Below the pieces are notes generated by a model that saw nothing but the letters and a program-made list of their open reading frames with translations, made no database searches and was not told the DNA's origin. 64,000 nt of DNA from assembly GCF_017830045.1 (NCBI RefSeq), contig NZ_JAEDXU010000004.1, positions 1 to 64,000 on the forward strand. The letters are read 5' to 3'. The DNA comes from Enterococcus larvae. GTDB taxonomy: Bacteria > Bacillota > Bacilli > Lactobacillales > Enterococcaceae. A program made the position numbers and the translations under genes. Below are positions 9,591 to 18,433 of this stretch, piece after piece (positions within the stretch are counted from its first letter, which is position 1; each line of letters starts with the position of its first letter).

Positions 9591-10010
9591 CTATTCAGAA
9601 AAAGCTGATATTTCCTCAGCAGGGATTTTTTCAAATACGACCAAATCTTCAACTTGGCTGATTGTTTCATTTTGACAAATCACTTTATTCCCGATTTTGA
9701 AATTGATCATGTAAAAAAGATAATCGGCTGCATATATTGGGATCTTCAGTCCATCCGGCTCTACCTGCTCCCACAAAAGAACTGCTCCTGTCGGAATCAA
9801 TAAATAGCCTGCAAACTTCAGACCTGGAATCAGCCCCAACAGCCACATGATTGGGCGAAAAACTGTGAGTAAAAGAAGAAGCACCCCGCCAAAAACCAGA
9901 ATTTTGGTCAGCTCTACAGGATTTTCCAAAGTGAAGCCGCGCCACAGCTTTTGAATCATGAATGGAAGCAACAGCGCCTTTTTATAGTTGTATAGCTTTT
10001 TTTCCCACAT
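9591..10010 (-). CDS. TcpE-like conjugation membrane protein
   Basis: A 139-aa protein with an N-terminal YNYKKA segment, two close hydrophobic stretches (about 40-85), and a C-terminal soluble tail. Its size and layout match the TcpE family (Tn916 Orf17), a small channel component needed for transfer in pCW3 and Tn916-type systems. Position between TcpD-like and VirB4 genes supports this. The nearest strong ribosome-binding site (GGAGGG) is an unusually long 13-14 bases before the ATG, so translation may depend on coupling with the gene 11 bases upstream. Confidence 0.8.
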   Translation of the reverse strand: MWEKKLYNYKKALLLPFMIQKLWRGFTLENPVELTKILVFGGVLLLLLTVFRPIMWLLGLIPGLKFAGYLLIPTGAVLLWEQVEPDGLKIPIYAADYLFYMINFKIGNKVICQNETISQVEDLVVFEKIPAEEISAFSE

Positions 10011-10021
10011 CGCTCTGTTTT

Positions 10022-10291
10022 CTACCCTCCAAATATCTTTCTGAATAGTTCTCCGACTCCATTAAAAATTGCAGCTGGATCATTGGCCATAAAGAAGATG
10101 AATGCGGCAACTACGACAACTCCCACCAAAGGTCCTATTTGTTGTTTTGCCGCTAGAATAATACATAGTACCAATGTGACCAGACCTACGCCGATTTGTA
10201 CTTCCGTTGTAAAATAGCTGCTTAATCCGGCTAGGCTGGGCAATGCCCCCAGCATCAGCTTCTCTCCGAGGGGTTGCAGGTTAATGTTCAT
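10022..10291 (-). CDS. TcpD/VirB2-like small membrane protein
   Basis: An 89-aa protein with two hydrophobic helices (about residues 32-50 and 53-71) joined by a short KQQIGP turn and ending in a small basic tail. This is the topology of TcpD-type and TrbC/VirB2-like conjugation proteins. A good AGGAGG site lies before the ATG. It starts three bases after the TcpC-like gene stops, so they are surely co-transcribed. Whether it acts as a pilin-like subunit or a simple channel subunit cannot be read from sequence. Confidence 0.75.
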   Translation of the reverse strand: MNINLQPLGEKLMLGALPSLAGLSSYFTTEVQIGVGLVTLVLCIILAAKQQIGPLVGVVVVAAFIFFMANDPAAIFNGVGELFRKIFGG

Positions 10292-10294
10292 CGT

Positions 10295-11851
10295 TTAAAA
10301 ACCTCCTAAATTATGTACCAGCTCACTGGCTTTGAATTGATTATTTTCTTCTACTAACTTTATAGAAAAAGCTTCTTTATGGGTTATGCCTGAGGCTGTG
10401 TCGCTGAATTTGACTTTTGTGTATACAACAATAAAATCCTCGTATGCATAAGCTTCCACCGATTCAATTTCTTTCAATTGATAATTTCCACCCATTGATT
10501 CAACATCCAGCATCAAATAGGACAGCTCTTCTTTTGTTCCATCTGCATATTTCTCAAAGAAAATCATGAGGAATTGTTGAATACTCTCCAACTTTTCACT
10601 CTCGACGGTCTGATCAAAAACCTCAGCTTTACGAACACTGTTTGCCACCAGTTGATTTGTCTGTCGCTCACTGAAATAGGGATAAGAAATAATGGAAAAT
10701 CGTCCATCATTTTGAACAAAATCAATAGCCAAAAATACGGTTTGTTCCTTCACTTGATACTCCAGATATGTTTCTGCAGCAGCTTCACCCGTTGCTTCTA
10801 TTGTTCGCTCTACTGGCACTTCCAAAGAATACGCTACTTTATAACAAACAGTAGACACAGTCTCTCCATAGGCAACATCTGCAATCTCACTAGAGATAAG
10901 TACCCTTTTTACTGTTGACACTTCTCGTTCCAGCGAAACTCCTTCTGAGAAATAACCGTTCAGTCCAGCAATACGCTCATCCATTGCTGACACATCATTA
11001 GATAGTGGAATATATATATCAATGAATGACTGCATATACAGATTCATTTCATATGGATATTCCAGATTCTCCGAGGTATTTATCGCAGATGTTTCTCTCA
11101 GCAACAGACGTTGATCTACTTCCAGCTGACCTATCCTATAATCAAGTAGGACCGTTCGAATCAATCCGATTAGGCCAGCGGAAAGAATAGAAATCATTAT
11201 GATTAGAAAAAGTCGATTAAATTTTTTTACCTCCATTTTTTTTAGAGACGGATTTTTTCCCTTTTTCCCATTTGAAAATGATAATTTTAAGGTACTCTGC
11301 CCTTGAGCTTCCTTTAAAGAAGTTGGTTTTTCTTCCACTAAAAGAGGGGCTACTTCTCTAACCTTATCAACCTCTTTTGCGTTTCTATTGTTTTTTTCAG
11401 GCATTCTTTCTAAGGATTCTTCAATTGCTGGTGGAGTAACAAACAGCTTTCTTTGAAGAAAGTCGATTTGATCGATATTTTTGCGATTGATGTAGTGCTC
11501 GCCATTTTCATCTACAATCAGCATTTCATGATCATTCACGTAAAAACGGTCGTTCAAAATAAACTCTTTGGTCAGATTTTCATTATAAGAATAGAAATCA
11601 TACTCTCTGGGAGAATCATTTTCAAAGAAGAATGTCAGCTTGTACCAGCAAGCTCTATCGCCTTTCTCTGTATAAAGCTCCTCATCCCATTCCTTTATTG
11701 CCGGCTCCTTTTCGGATACTGTTTCAATAGGTGTACTCTGCTTTTGCTCAACTAGCCTTCCTCTTGCCTTCTTTCTAAAAATAAACATCGTTCCCATATA
11801 ACCAATAAAGAGCAGAAGCAGGCCGCTTGCCAACAGTAGTTGTAGTGTCAA
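10295..11851 (-). CDS. TcpC/Orf13-like T4SS scaffold with extra N-terminal domain
   Basis: A 518-aa bitopic protein. The C-terminal 300 residues after a membrane helix (about 212-236) resemble TcpC, the VirB8-like scaffold of Gram-positive T4SSs, which carries two NTF2-like domains on the outer face. The helix RLFLIIMISILSAGLIGLI is visible, then a soluble region ending in KEAFSIKLVEENNQF. Unlike Tn916 Orf13 (about 310 aa), it has another membrane segment at residues 4-24 and a charged cytoplasmic domain (25-205). TTG start with GAGGAA upstream. It is the first machinery gene of the module. Confidence 0.78.
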   Translation of the reverse strand: MTLQLLLASGLLLLFIGYMGTMFIFRKKARGRLVEQKQSTPIETVSEKEPAIKEWDEELYTEKGDRACWYKLTFFFENDSPREYDFYSYNENLTKEFILNDRFYVNDHEMLIVDENGEHYINRKNIDQIDFLQRKLFVTPPAIEESLERMPEKNNRNAKEVDKVREVAPLLVEEKPTSLKEAQGQSTLKLSFSNGKKGKNPSLKKMEVKKFNRLFLIIMISILSAGLIGLIRTVLLDYRIGQLEVDQRLLLRETSAINTSENLEYPYEMNLYMQSFIDIYIPLSNDVSAMDERIAGLNGYFSEGVSLEREVSTVKRVLISSEIADVAYGETVSTVCYKVAYSLEVPVERTIEATGEAAAETYLEYQVKEQTVFLAIDFVQNDGRFSIISYPYFSERQTNQLVANSVRKAEVFDQTVESEKLESIQQFLMIFFEKYADGTKEELSYLMLDVESMGGNYQLKEIESVEAYAYEDFIVVYTKVKFSDTASGITHKEAFSIKLVEENNQFKASELVHNLGGF

Positions 11852-12088
11852 TCTTATTCCTCGCTTTCTGAATTTCTGTACAGTTGAGTGAGCAGGCTTA
11901 GAGCTCCAATCCTATTTCCTCTTCCTATAGTGTGATACCCAATATTTTTACAGCACTTGTTTTATCAGCTTCAGCATGACTTTAACAAAAATGGTTTTCA
12001 GCACTCACTCTAAGGATCAAGTAGTCTGGTCATTCAATAAAGTCATGTCAACTGCTCAGGTAGTTGAAGCTCTGCAGGCTCACTCTTC

Positions 12089-15000
12089 TTACAACTCTAT
12101 TTGCTCTTTTTTTGTGTACTTATAGGCAACTAGATACAGTACGATGGACAGTCCAAGAAGACTGCCAAACCCTAACATTTCTCCGGTTTCAGGAAGCATG
12201 CCAAACGGCTTTGTTCCGACAGTCGGCGGCTTCAATGTAACAATATTAGAAGGTATTTTCTTACCGTCCACTTGTAAATGCAATTGATTATTGAACACCT
12301 GTCCTTGATGCTCAGCACTATATTTATACGTCGTCGTAATCAGCCAGCGAATAGAGGTTCTCTCAAGCCGCTCTGCGTATTCAGGATTTATCGTTAAAAT
12401 GATCTGCTGATTCTTCACTGCAATAGTGGTCTGGTTTGTAATATCTTGGCCCTTTTCATCAAGAACTTTTGAGCTGATGTAGGTAAATCCTTTCGGCAGC
12501 TGATCACTGATCTGCAACGGATTTTTCTGCTGGTTATCGCCAATATATGCTAGTCCTTTGAAAATGACTGTCTCTTCTGATTTCAAGAGGTCATAATGCT
12601 CTACCTCCTGCCCATCTTCTTTTACGATCGATTTGATAATACTATTCTCAGTAATTCGATGATTTTTGATGGGGAGCATTTCAGTATTTTCAGAGAGCTC
12701 TTTACCTTCTGCTTCCTCTGATATATATCCCATGACTGCTTCATTTTCGATAAATCCATTTTCATATAATTCAATTTTATGAACAGGGTCGTTTGAGCTT
12801 GGCTCATACGTGAAGTAAAATTTTTCAGTATTGATTTGATACCCATTTTTTGTGGAAATTTCCTGTACGTAGTATTGATGCTTGGGAATCAGGACTCCTC
12901 GATATGTGCCTATCCCTTTCTTTACTTCAATTTCGGAAACGAGTGTGTCAGCTTTTATTGTCTGATCCTTCCCTATTTTGTAATCCTTCCCATGAAACAG
13001 TCCGAAAACTGCACCATCAGAAACAGCAAAACTCCCATCCTCCTGTTCAAATACCTTGTTGACAAGGAGCTCCACTTCCTGCAAAGCATCCTCTTGCTTA
13101 ACAACGGCTGACAAATCAGCAGTACTCCCTTGCTTTAGATCAACGAGGATCGGTGCGGAATTTATTTGTATCCCAGCTGGAGCAGCCACTTCAATGAGTG
13201 CGTATTCTCCTTCATAAAGCTCCTTGATTACTGCTTTTCCTTTCTCATTAGTAGTGATTGTTCCGTAGTCATGTCCAGCTTTTGCTGCAACCTCCCCATT
13301 TGGAAAGACAATGTCTTTATTAGCCTTTACTTGATACGTAACGCCTTCTTGCGGACATTCTTCCCAAATTAGCTCGCTATTATCCGAATCGGATTCTTTT
13401 GAATTCTTGAGACCTGTCAGCTGTTTCGTTACTTTATTGATGATGATCGATCCTTTGATCAGCTTTGTTGAATTCTCTACTTTATTCGTCTGTTGCGACT
13501 CCTTATTGATGGATGTCTTTCCAGTATTTTCAATTTGTTCACTCTCACCAATTTCATTGATGACCCTCGTCTTGATTTGCAGTGTATATGTCTCTGCCTT
13601 CATCGTCATGTTTTTCAGAAAAGCTACATCGCCGTTAAATACCACCGTATGACTGTTTTTGTCATAGCTGATTTTTTCAGCCTCGAACTCTTTGCCGTCT
13701 TTTAAAATTTTGGCAGACAGAAAAGCTACTTGCTTTGGTAATGGGTCACTGATAGAGAATTCCGTATATTTCGCTGAGATGTCCTTGTTCAACTCATTTA
13801 CCTTCTGGTCCACCTCATAAACTAGGATTTCGCCTTGAAGCACTTCTTTTTTGTCGATATTCTTTTCAGCTTCGTCAACCACTCGCTTAACCGGGTCCGG
13901 CAGCTCTGGCTGATGAACCTCTGTCACTGTTTTATTTGACGTTTTTGCTACACCGTCAATCGTCACTGTCGCTGTATTATTCAACAAGATACCACCTTCT
14001 GAGAAGGCTAATTCTGCATCAGGTCGGATTTTCGCCTGAATCACTGTTGTATAGTAATGATCATAAAATGCCGGCTTTTTCAGTGTGTCGGCTTTAGCTG
14101 AATAGGTCACTACATTTCCCTCGATTGACAGCTCAAATAGACTCCCGCAATCTTGGCCTTTTTCATCTGTTATAGCCACCTGTTGAACTTCAAATACTGG
14201 GTCCAACGTGTCCTTGAATTCATACTGCTTATAATAAAACTCCTCATATTCATCCGGCACTTGATGAGTAATGGTATAGGTCTGTACCTCATTACGATCA
14301 ACCAACGTATTTTTATCAACCAGTGTTTCGTCGGAATCACTATTCTTCTTCACAGGAGACAATGTTTCGGTTTTTAAAGGTTTCTTTGCAATATACCCGA
14401 AATATGCCCCTTGATATCCTGCATCTCCTACATGATCCTTTTCAAAATTCAATGTTTCATAATCCCATCCCAACAAGTTCTTATCGACACACCACTTAAA
14501 GCGAAACGAGCTTTGGTCACTATAAAGAAACGTAAATGTAGCGAATAAATCGTCATTTTCCGAACTGGTACCTGTGCTGTCAAAAAATTTATATTCACCA
14601 TTGATATTTTCATAATTGATCCAGTTGTCTGCAGCCGAAACGTATATTTTATCAATAGCTGCCGATGTCTCTTTAGAAAACTGAACACCTTGTCCGCCAT
14701 CGATATCATTGATGGTCATAAACCCAGATAGCTTAATAGGGTTTCCAGTACCGTTTTCTACAAACTCCCATACCTGATCGACAAAATCATAGCCTTGAGC
14801 AAAATGACTGATATTTTCTTTTGAATAAGAAATGTATCCCTGATATTTTGAAAACTGGGTCCAATCTTTGACAGTGATCTTCAAGTCTACGATTTTCCCA
14901 TCATAACTTCCTACATTTGAATAAATCACGCCATTACTGCCCTTTTGAGCAGCTTGAGGCCGAAAAGAAAAATAAGCCTCTTCTGTTCCATCTCCCCAGA

Positions 15001-15229
15001 CATTCTTCGTACTGCTCCATCCTTCCCCAAAAGTGCTGACCTTCGTCACACCGTTGTTGAACTTCGCAATAAAGCTGTATTTACCAGAAACAACCTCCGA
15101 ACTTCCTGGAATAGAAACATTTGGTGCATCTAAAATGGAGGCTGCCTCTGCCCATTTAGTTCCTGTAAAAAGGCACAATAGTATCATCAATCCAAAATAA
15201 ATCCGGTAAAGTCTGTTCCTTTTATTCAC
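12089..15229 (-). CDS. LPXTG-anchored isopeptide adhesin with SpaA/Cna-B domains
   Basis: A 1046-aa cell-wall-anchored surface protein. After a signal peptide ending near WAEAAS comes a unique N-terminal adhesin-like region (about 30-300). Two antigen I/II-type isopeptide backbone domains follow (about 310-600, each with a DPxxKxV or TLVDKN start and a xxDxLP motif), then two SpaA/Cna-B-like domains (about 610-830, with EVAAPAG and EISTKNGYQI motifs). A third backbone domain, a proline-rich linker, LPETG near residue 1013, a hydrophobic helix and a KYTKKEQIEL tail complete it. GTG start at 15229 with GAGGAGG upstream; an in-frame upstream extension lacks such a site. It is encoded ahead of the T4SS genes, as mating-pair adhesins are in conjugative elements. 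Confidence 0.88.
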   Translation of the reverse strand: MNKRNRLYRIYFGLMILLCLFTGTKWAEAASILDAPNVSIPGSSEVVSGKYSFIAKFNNGVTKVSTFGEGWSSTKNVWGDGTEEAYFSFRPQAAQKGSNGVIYSNVGSYDGKIVDLKITVKDWTQFSKYQGYISYSKENISHFAQGYDFVDQVWEFVENGTGNPIKLSGFMTINDIDGGQGVQFSKETSAAIDKIYVSAADNWINYENINGEYKFFDSTGTSSENDDLFATFTFLYSDQSSFRFKWCVDKNLLGWDYETLNFEKDHVGDAGYQGAYFGYIAKKPLKTETLSPVKKNSDSDETLVDKNTLVDRNEVQTYTITHQVPDEYEEFYYKQYEFKDTLDPVFEVQQVAITDEKGQDCGSLFELSIEGNVVTYSAKADTLKKPAFYDHYYTTVIQAKIRPDAELAFSEGGILLNNTATVTIDGVAKTSNKTVTEVHQPELPDPVKRVVDEAEKNIDKKEVLQGEILVYEVDQKVNELNKDISAKYTEFSISDPLPKQVAFLSAKILKDGKEFEAEKISYDKNSHTVVFNGDVAFLKNMTMKAETYTLQIKTRVINEIGESEQIENTGKTSINKESQQTNKVENSTKLIKGSIIINKVTKQLTGLKNSKESDSDNSELIWEECPQEGVTYQVKANKDIVFPNGEVAAKAGHDYGTITTNEKGKAVIKELYEGEYALIEVAAPAGIQINSAPILVDLKQGSTADLSAVVKQEDALQEVELLVNKVFEQEDGSFAVSDGAVFGLFHGKDYKIGKDQTIKADTLVSEIEVKKGIGTYRGVLIPKHQYYVQEISTKNGYQINTEKFYFTYEPSSNDPVHKIELYENGFIENEAVMGYISEEAEGKELSENTEMLPIKNHRITENSIIKSIVKEDGQEVEHYDLLKSEETVIFKGLAYIGDNQQKNPLQISDQLPKGFTYISSKVLDEKGQDITNQTTIAVKNQQIILTINPEYAERLERTSIRWLITTTYKYSAEHQGQVFNNQLHLQVDGKKIPSNIVTLKPPTVGTKPFGMLPETGEMLGFGSLLGLSIVLYLVAYKYTKKEQIEL

Positions 15230-15480
15230 GTTACTTCCTCCTCTTTCCGTATATCGTTTTTCAGCGTTTTTTTCATTTACAACAGTTTTTAACTGAGCCT
15301 CATTCGTCATTCATATGCTCAATTTGAAAATCAACTCCGTTCGTTACTCGAAAGGTTCCAGCAAAAAAGATTCCGTTGCTTTATTTCGATAAAATTCCCT
15401 CTCGTTAATAAAGTACTCAATTTATGTTTATTCTCATTTTGTCACTTAATATTTTTCCCTTATGTTTTCATAGCAAACAA
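15230..15480. other. Upstream region of the adhesin/secretion module
   Basis: No gene. It must hold the promoter for the minus-strand adhesin and probably the whole module. It is AT-rich, but I cannot settle on a -35/-10 pair. I found no regulatory gene of Tn916 orf7/orf9 type here or nearby. Confidence 0.4.
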
Positions 15481-15482
15481 AA

Positions 15483-15530
15483 AAACCTCATGGTGTCTGT
15501 ACTTTCATACGGATCCCATGAGGTTTCTAC
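15483..15530 (-). terminator. Strong hairpin terminator of the EamA transporter gene
   Basis: AAACCTCATGG at 15483-15493 pairs perfectly with CCATGAGGTTT at 15516-15526. The run of A before the left arm gives a T tract on the minus strand. It isolates the secretion module from the transporter gene upstream. Confidence 0.85.
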
Positions 15531-15567
15531 AAGCCGTTTTCAATTATTCGTTCAACTCGAATGTCCA

Positions 15568-16425
15568 TTAAAAAATCATGCATAATGTTCCTGTAATAAT
15601 GAGGCCTAAGCCCAAGAGAGCCTTTAAATTCAGCTTCTCCTTGAAAATGAAGTAAGCAAAAAACACCGTAACTGCAATGCTCAGCTTATCTATCGCAACA
15701 ACGGTGCTCGTTTGTCCATCCTGTAAAGCTCTGTAATAGAACAACCAAGATGCTCCTGTAGCCAGCCCTGATAAGAAAATGAAAGTCAGCTCTTTTTTAT
15801 TGATCGATTTTACGTTGACTTCTTTGTTGGTAATAAAAACCATCAACCACGACATGATCAATACAACAGTCGTTCGAATTGCTGTTCCTAAATTGGACTC
15901 CACACCATCAATCCCGACTTTCCCTAAAATCGTAGTCAGGCTAGCAAACAGTGCCGATAAGCCTGCATAAACCAACCATGAGCCATTGGCCACTTTATTT
16001 TCAAGCGGCTGTTTTTGTACCATCAATAAGGTACCGCAGGCAATCAGAAAAATTGCTGCAACCTTTACTAACGTCAATTGCTCTCCCAGAAAAACAAATG
16101 CAAAGACTAATGTCAACACAATACTTGATTTATCAATAACTGCAACCTTATTCACTTCACCTATTTGCAGCGCTCTAAAATAACATAACCATGAGGCACC
16201 TGTCGCTATTCCTGACAAAATAAGAAACGTCCATGTTCCAACAGACAAAGACATCACTGTGTTCTGTGAACCGACGATCAGGACCATTCCCCAGGCAAGT
16301 ATCAATACCACAATCGTTCGAAGTGCTGTTGCTAAAGTTGAGTTCGTCTCCTTAATACCAGCCTTTGCGAGTATCGAGGTGATTCCGGCAAAGAGTGCTG
16401 AAAGACCCGCATAAAAAATCCACAT
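15568..16425 (-). CDS. EamA-family (DMT) transporter
   Basis: A 285-aa ten-helix membrane protein of the drug/metabolite transporter superfamily. An internal duplication is plain to see: YAGLSALFAGITSILAKAGI near residue 5 and YAGLSALFASLTTILGKVGI near 152. In each half, ATGASWL(C/F)Y(F/Y)RALQ follows about 75 residues later. Both EamA repeats are complete. AGGAGGA precedes the ATG. The substrate is unknown; family members export amino acids, nucleobases or other metabolites. Its own hairpin terminator separates it from the adhesin gene, so I see no functional link with the secretion module. Confidence 0.88.
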   Translation of the reverse strand: MWIFYAGLSALFAGITSILAKAGIKETNSTLATALRTIVVLILAWGMVLIVGSQNTVMSLSVGTWTFLILSGIATGASWLCYFRALQIGEVNKVAVIDKSSIVLTLVFAFVFLGEQLTLVKVAAIFLIACGTLLMVQKQPLENKVANGSWLVYAGLSALFASLTTILGKVGIDGVESNLGTAIRTTVVLIMSWLMVFITNKEVNVKSINKKELTFIFLSGLATGASWLFYYRALQDGQTSTVVAIDKLSIAVTVFFAYFIFKEKLNLKALLGLGLIITGTLCMIF

Positions 16426-16691
16426 AATTCCTCCTGCTACTATTGAGACTTCTTGTTTTCTAAGTCTTCTTTATCATGATAGCATAAAATAATTACACAA
16501 AACAAAATGGTTTATTATTTCTTACTTATCTGGTAGTAAAAAGCTGTCGCGATCCATTAGGCTTTAATTTAAGTCTCGATTCAGATATGGCAAGCTATAT
16601 AATACCTAACTCGTTATTTACTAATAATCATTTTCATAAGACACCAATTCCTATACAATAGTATGCATAGGGAAAAGGAGGTCTTATATCC

Positions 16692-17381
16692 ATGCTCAAA
16701 CAACTCAAAATATTACTATGGCTGATTGCAGGATTGGCTGTTACGATTTTAGCATTTTTCTTTATTTATAAACTAGCTATGTATGCCATGTACACGCAAG
16801 GAATCACCAGTCTTATCCTATTTGTCATTATTGTCTTTATTCAGTTTAGCATACGGAAAAAAACGGCTGCTGCATTAACAGTAGCTACTTTTATCGCTTC
16901 TGTTATGGGGATGATCCTTGATACTTGGGGAAATGAGTTATTTAATAAACCTTTAGTTTGGCTCTATGCATCTAAAGGACAACTGCTTTTCAATAATCAT
17001 GTCGATAATTACGCCCCCGGTGAATATTCAATCTCTACCACCTTAACTCTGTTGGGCGCTAATGGAGAGATGCAAGATGTTTCAGCTTTTATTCTTTACG
17101 GCTATCGCTTTTTTCAGTATTTGATCCTTTATCTTATTATTGGCTATCTCATTAGACTGCTCACTAAAAATATAGGCAAAGAACAGCCAGTATCAAAGGC
17201 GAAAGAATCGTTCATCCCGTCAGAAGTATTGACTGCATCAGAGAAACAAGAGGTGTTGGCGTTATTGAAAAATGAACAGAAGGTCACTGCAATCAAATTT
17301 GTGGTCGACCACACCAACCCAAGATTATCTCTAACAACTGCCAAGAGATACGTTGAATGGTTGGATGATGAGTACTTGTAG
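16692..17381 (+). CDS. Membrane protein with C-terminal L7/L12-like segment
   Basis: A 229-aa protein with about four membrane segments (near 7-30, 35-53, 58-75 and 128-150). A short loop lies between helices three and four, and a cytoplasmic tail follows. The last 45 residues (EVLALLKNEQKVTAIKFVVD then LSLTTAKRYVEWLDDEY) follow the pattern of the ribosomal protein L7/L12 C-terminal domain, seen in several uncharacterised Firmicutes membrane proteins. An AAAGGAGG site lies before the ATG and a hairpin terminator follows. Function unknown; that segment may mediate protein contacts rather than any ribosomal role. Confidence 0.72.
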   Translation: MLKQLKILLWLIAGLAVTILAFFFIYKLAMYAMYTQGITSLILFVIIVFIQFSIRKKTAAALTVATFIASVMGMILDTWGNELFNKPLVWLYASKGQLLFNNHVDNYAPGEYSISTTLTLLGANGEMQDVSAFILYGYRFFQYLILYLIIGYLIRLLTKNIGKEQPVSKAKESFIPSEVLTASEKQEVLALLKNEQKVTAIKFVVDHTNPRLSLTTAKRYVEWLDDEYL

Positions 17382-17407
17382 GCAGGTATTGAAGTAACCA
17401 ATTATTA

Positions 17408-17450
17408 AAAAGGCCGACATCGTTAGAAAAACATCGACACCGGCCCTTAT
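17408..17450. terminator. Hairpin between convergent genes
   Basis: AAGGCCG at 17410-17416 pairs with CGGCCCTT at 17441-17448, with partly paired inner arms (ACATCG and CGACA). It lies between the plus-strand membrane-protein gene ending at 17381 and the minus-strand gene ending at 17504, and could serve both. Confidence 0.65.
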
Positions 17451-17503
17451 TTATTTCTGTATGCATCATCTATTACATAACTAATATTACAATTTTAAAG
17501 CGA

Positions 17504-17740
17504 TTATTTTTCTGTATCGAAGGATTTTTTGACGATATATGCTGTGCCATCCTCCGAACCCTCTTTTACATCAGAGATATCGAACAATAGATGTTCGCCA
17601 TTTTCAGGATCTTCCACAACAATCAGATGACCTTTCAACTTTCGATTGTCATGTTCGATCTGGGCCATTCTCATTAATTCCTTTTCGTCCTTACTTGCAG
17701 CAATTGCATTTCCGAGGTTAAAAAAAATTGTTTCTTCCAT
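17504..17740 (-). CDS. Small acidic protein of unknown function
   Basis: A 78-aa protein starting MEETIFF and ending in a charged tail. The middle reads LKGHLIVVEDPENGEHLLFDI, an alternating hydrophobic pattern suggesting a small beta-rich fold. The start at 17740 is chosen because AGGAGGG lies just upstream; the frame runs 34 codons further without a site. I do not recognise the family with confidence. It is not obviously tied to its neighbours. Confidence 0.65.
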   Translation of the reverse strand: MEETIFFNLGNAIAASKDEKELMRMAQIEHDNRKLKGHLIVVEDPENGEHLLFDISDVKEGSEDGTAYIVKKSFDTEK

Positions 17741-17942
17741 GAGTAATCCCTCCTGTCTTGATACTTCTATTTTACCACGTTGAGGCGAATGTGACAGTTT
17801 TAAAGTGATTGATAGGGCCTTTTTTATAGAGGTATAAGTCATTCCTTACCTGAATGTATAGATGCTGTCAGGAACATATGCTAAAAACCCAATAACGACA
17901 CTTGTGTCCTTTTATTGTTGCAAACTCCTAAAAACAAAAAAA

Positions 17943-17998
17943 GAGAATGCGCATTCCGTCTTCGAAACGTCCGAAGACGCCGACAGAATACCATTCTC
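17943..17998 (-). terminator. Terminator of the tRNA-Lys transcript
   Basis: Nested inverted repeat: GAGAATG pairs with CATTCTC, and inside it CGTCTTCG (17957-17964) pairs with CGAAGACG (17972-17979). The A run to its left (about 17930-17942) supplies the T tract on the minus strand, just past the tRNA 3' end. Confidence 0.75.
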
Positions 17999-18015
17999 GT
18001 GGGTTTGGCACCCAA

Positions 18016-18088
<73 letters not shown>

Positions 18089-18295
18089 AAACAATACTTT
18101 ACTATTGTAGCACCAGAGTCTTACTTATTCAAGTGAAATATTGCATAAATTTTACACAATATTTTCAGCCAATTTATTCAACTCATTGTGCATATCAAGT
18201 GTTATATTCTAGCTGGAACGACAGGGCATTATCACATTATCCTGTCGTTTCAGCTATGGTTTCTCATTATTTCTTCTAATTCAGATTACCTTTTT

Positions 18296-18427
18296 TCAAG
18301 ATTCCTGTTCTTTTTTTACAGGGCAGGTTGTATGACAGTCTCCGCAGTCCTGACCTTTTTTTATACGGGAATAAACAATATAACCTGCACTGCCGAATAT
18401 GATTACTCCTAAAATGATTGTTGCCAT
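18296..18427 (-). CDS. FeoB-associated Cys-rich membrane protein
   Basis: A 43-aa gene, too short for routine ORF lists. An N-terminal membrane helix (MATIILGVIIFGSAGYIVYS) is followed by a lysine pair and a cysteine cluster in DCGDCHTTCPVKK. This is the pattern of the small FeoB-associated cysteine-rich proteins that end many Firmicutes feo operons. It begins six bases after the feoB stop codon and is surely co-transcribed with it. The cysteines may handle ferrous iron or act as a redox site; the role is not established. The 74-codon frame on the opposite strand (18188-18412) is rejected. Confidence 0.85.
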   Translation of the reverse strand: MATIILGVIIFGSAGYIVYSRIKKGQDCGDCHTTCPVKKEQES

Positions 18428-18433
18428 GTTTGT

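Noticed and set aside
4417-11851. Reading the module as an intact Tn916-type ICE
   Set aside because: Gene order places the TcpC-like gene first. No relaxase, coupling ATPase, integrase, excisionase or resistance gene lies anywhere in the window.
18188-18412. 74-codon plus-strand frame
   Set aside because: It overlaps the minus-strand FeoB-associated gene, lacks a ribosome-binding site, and its product has no recognisable features.
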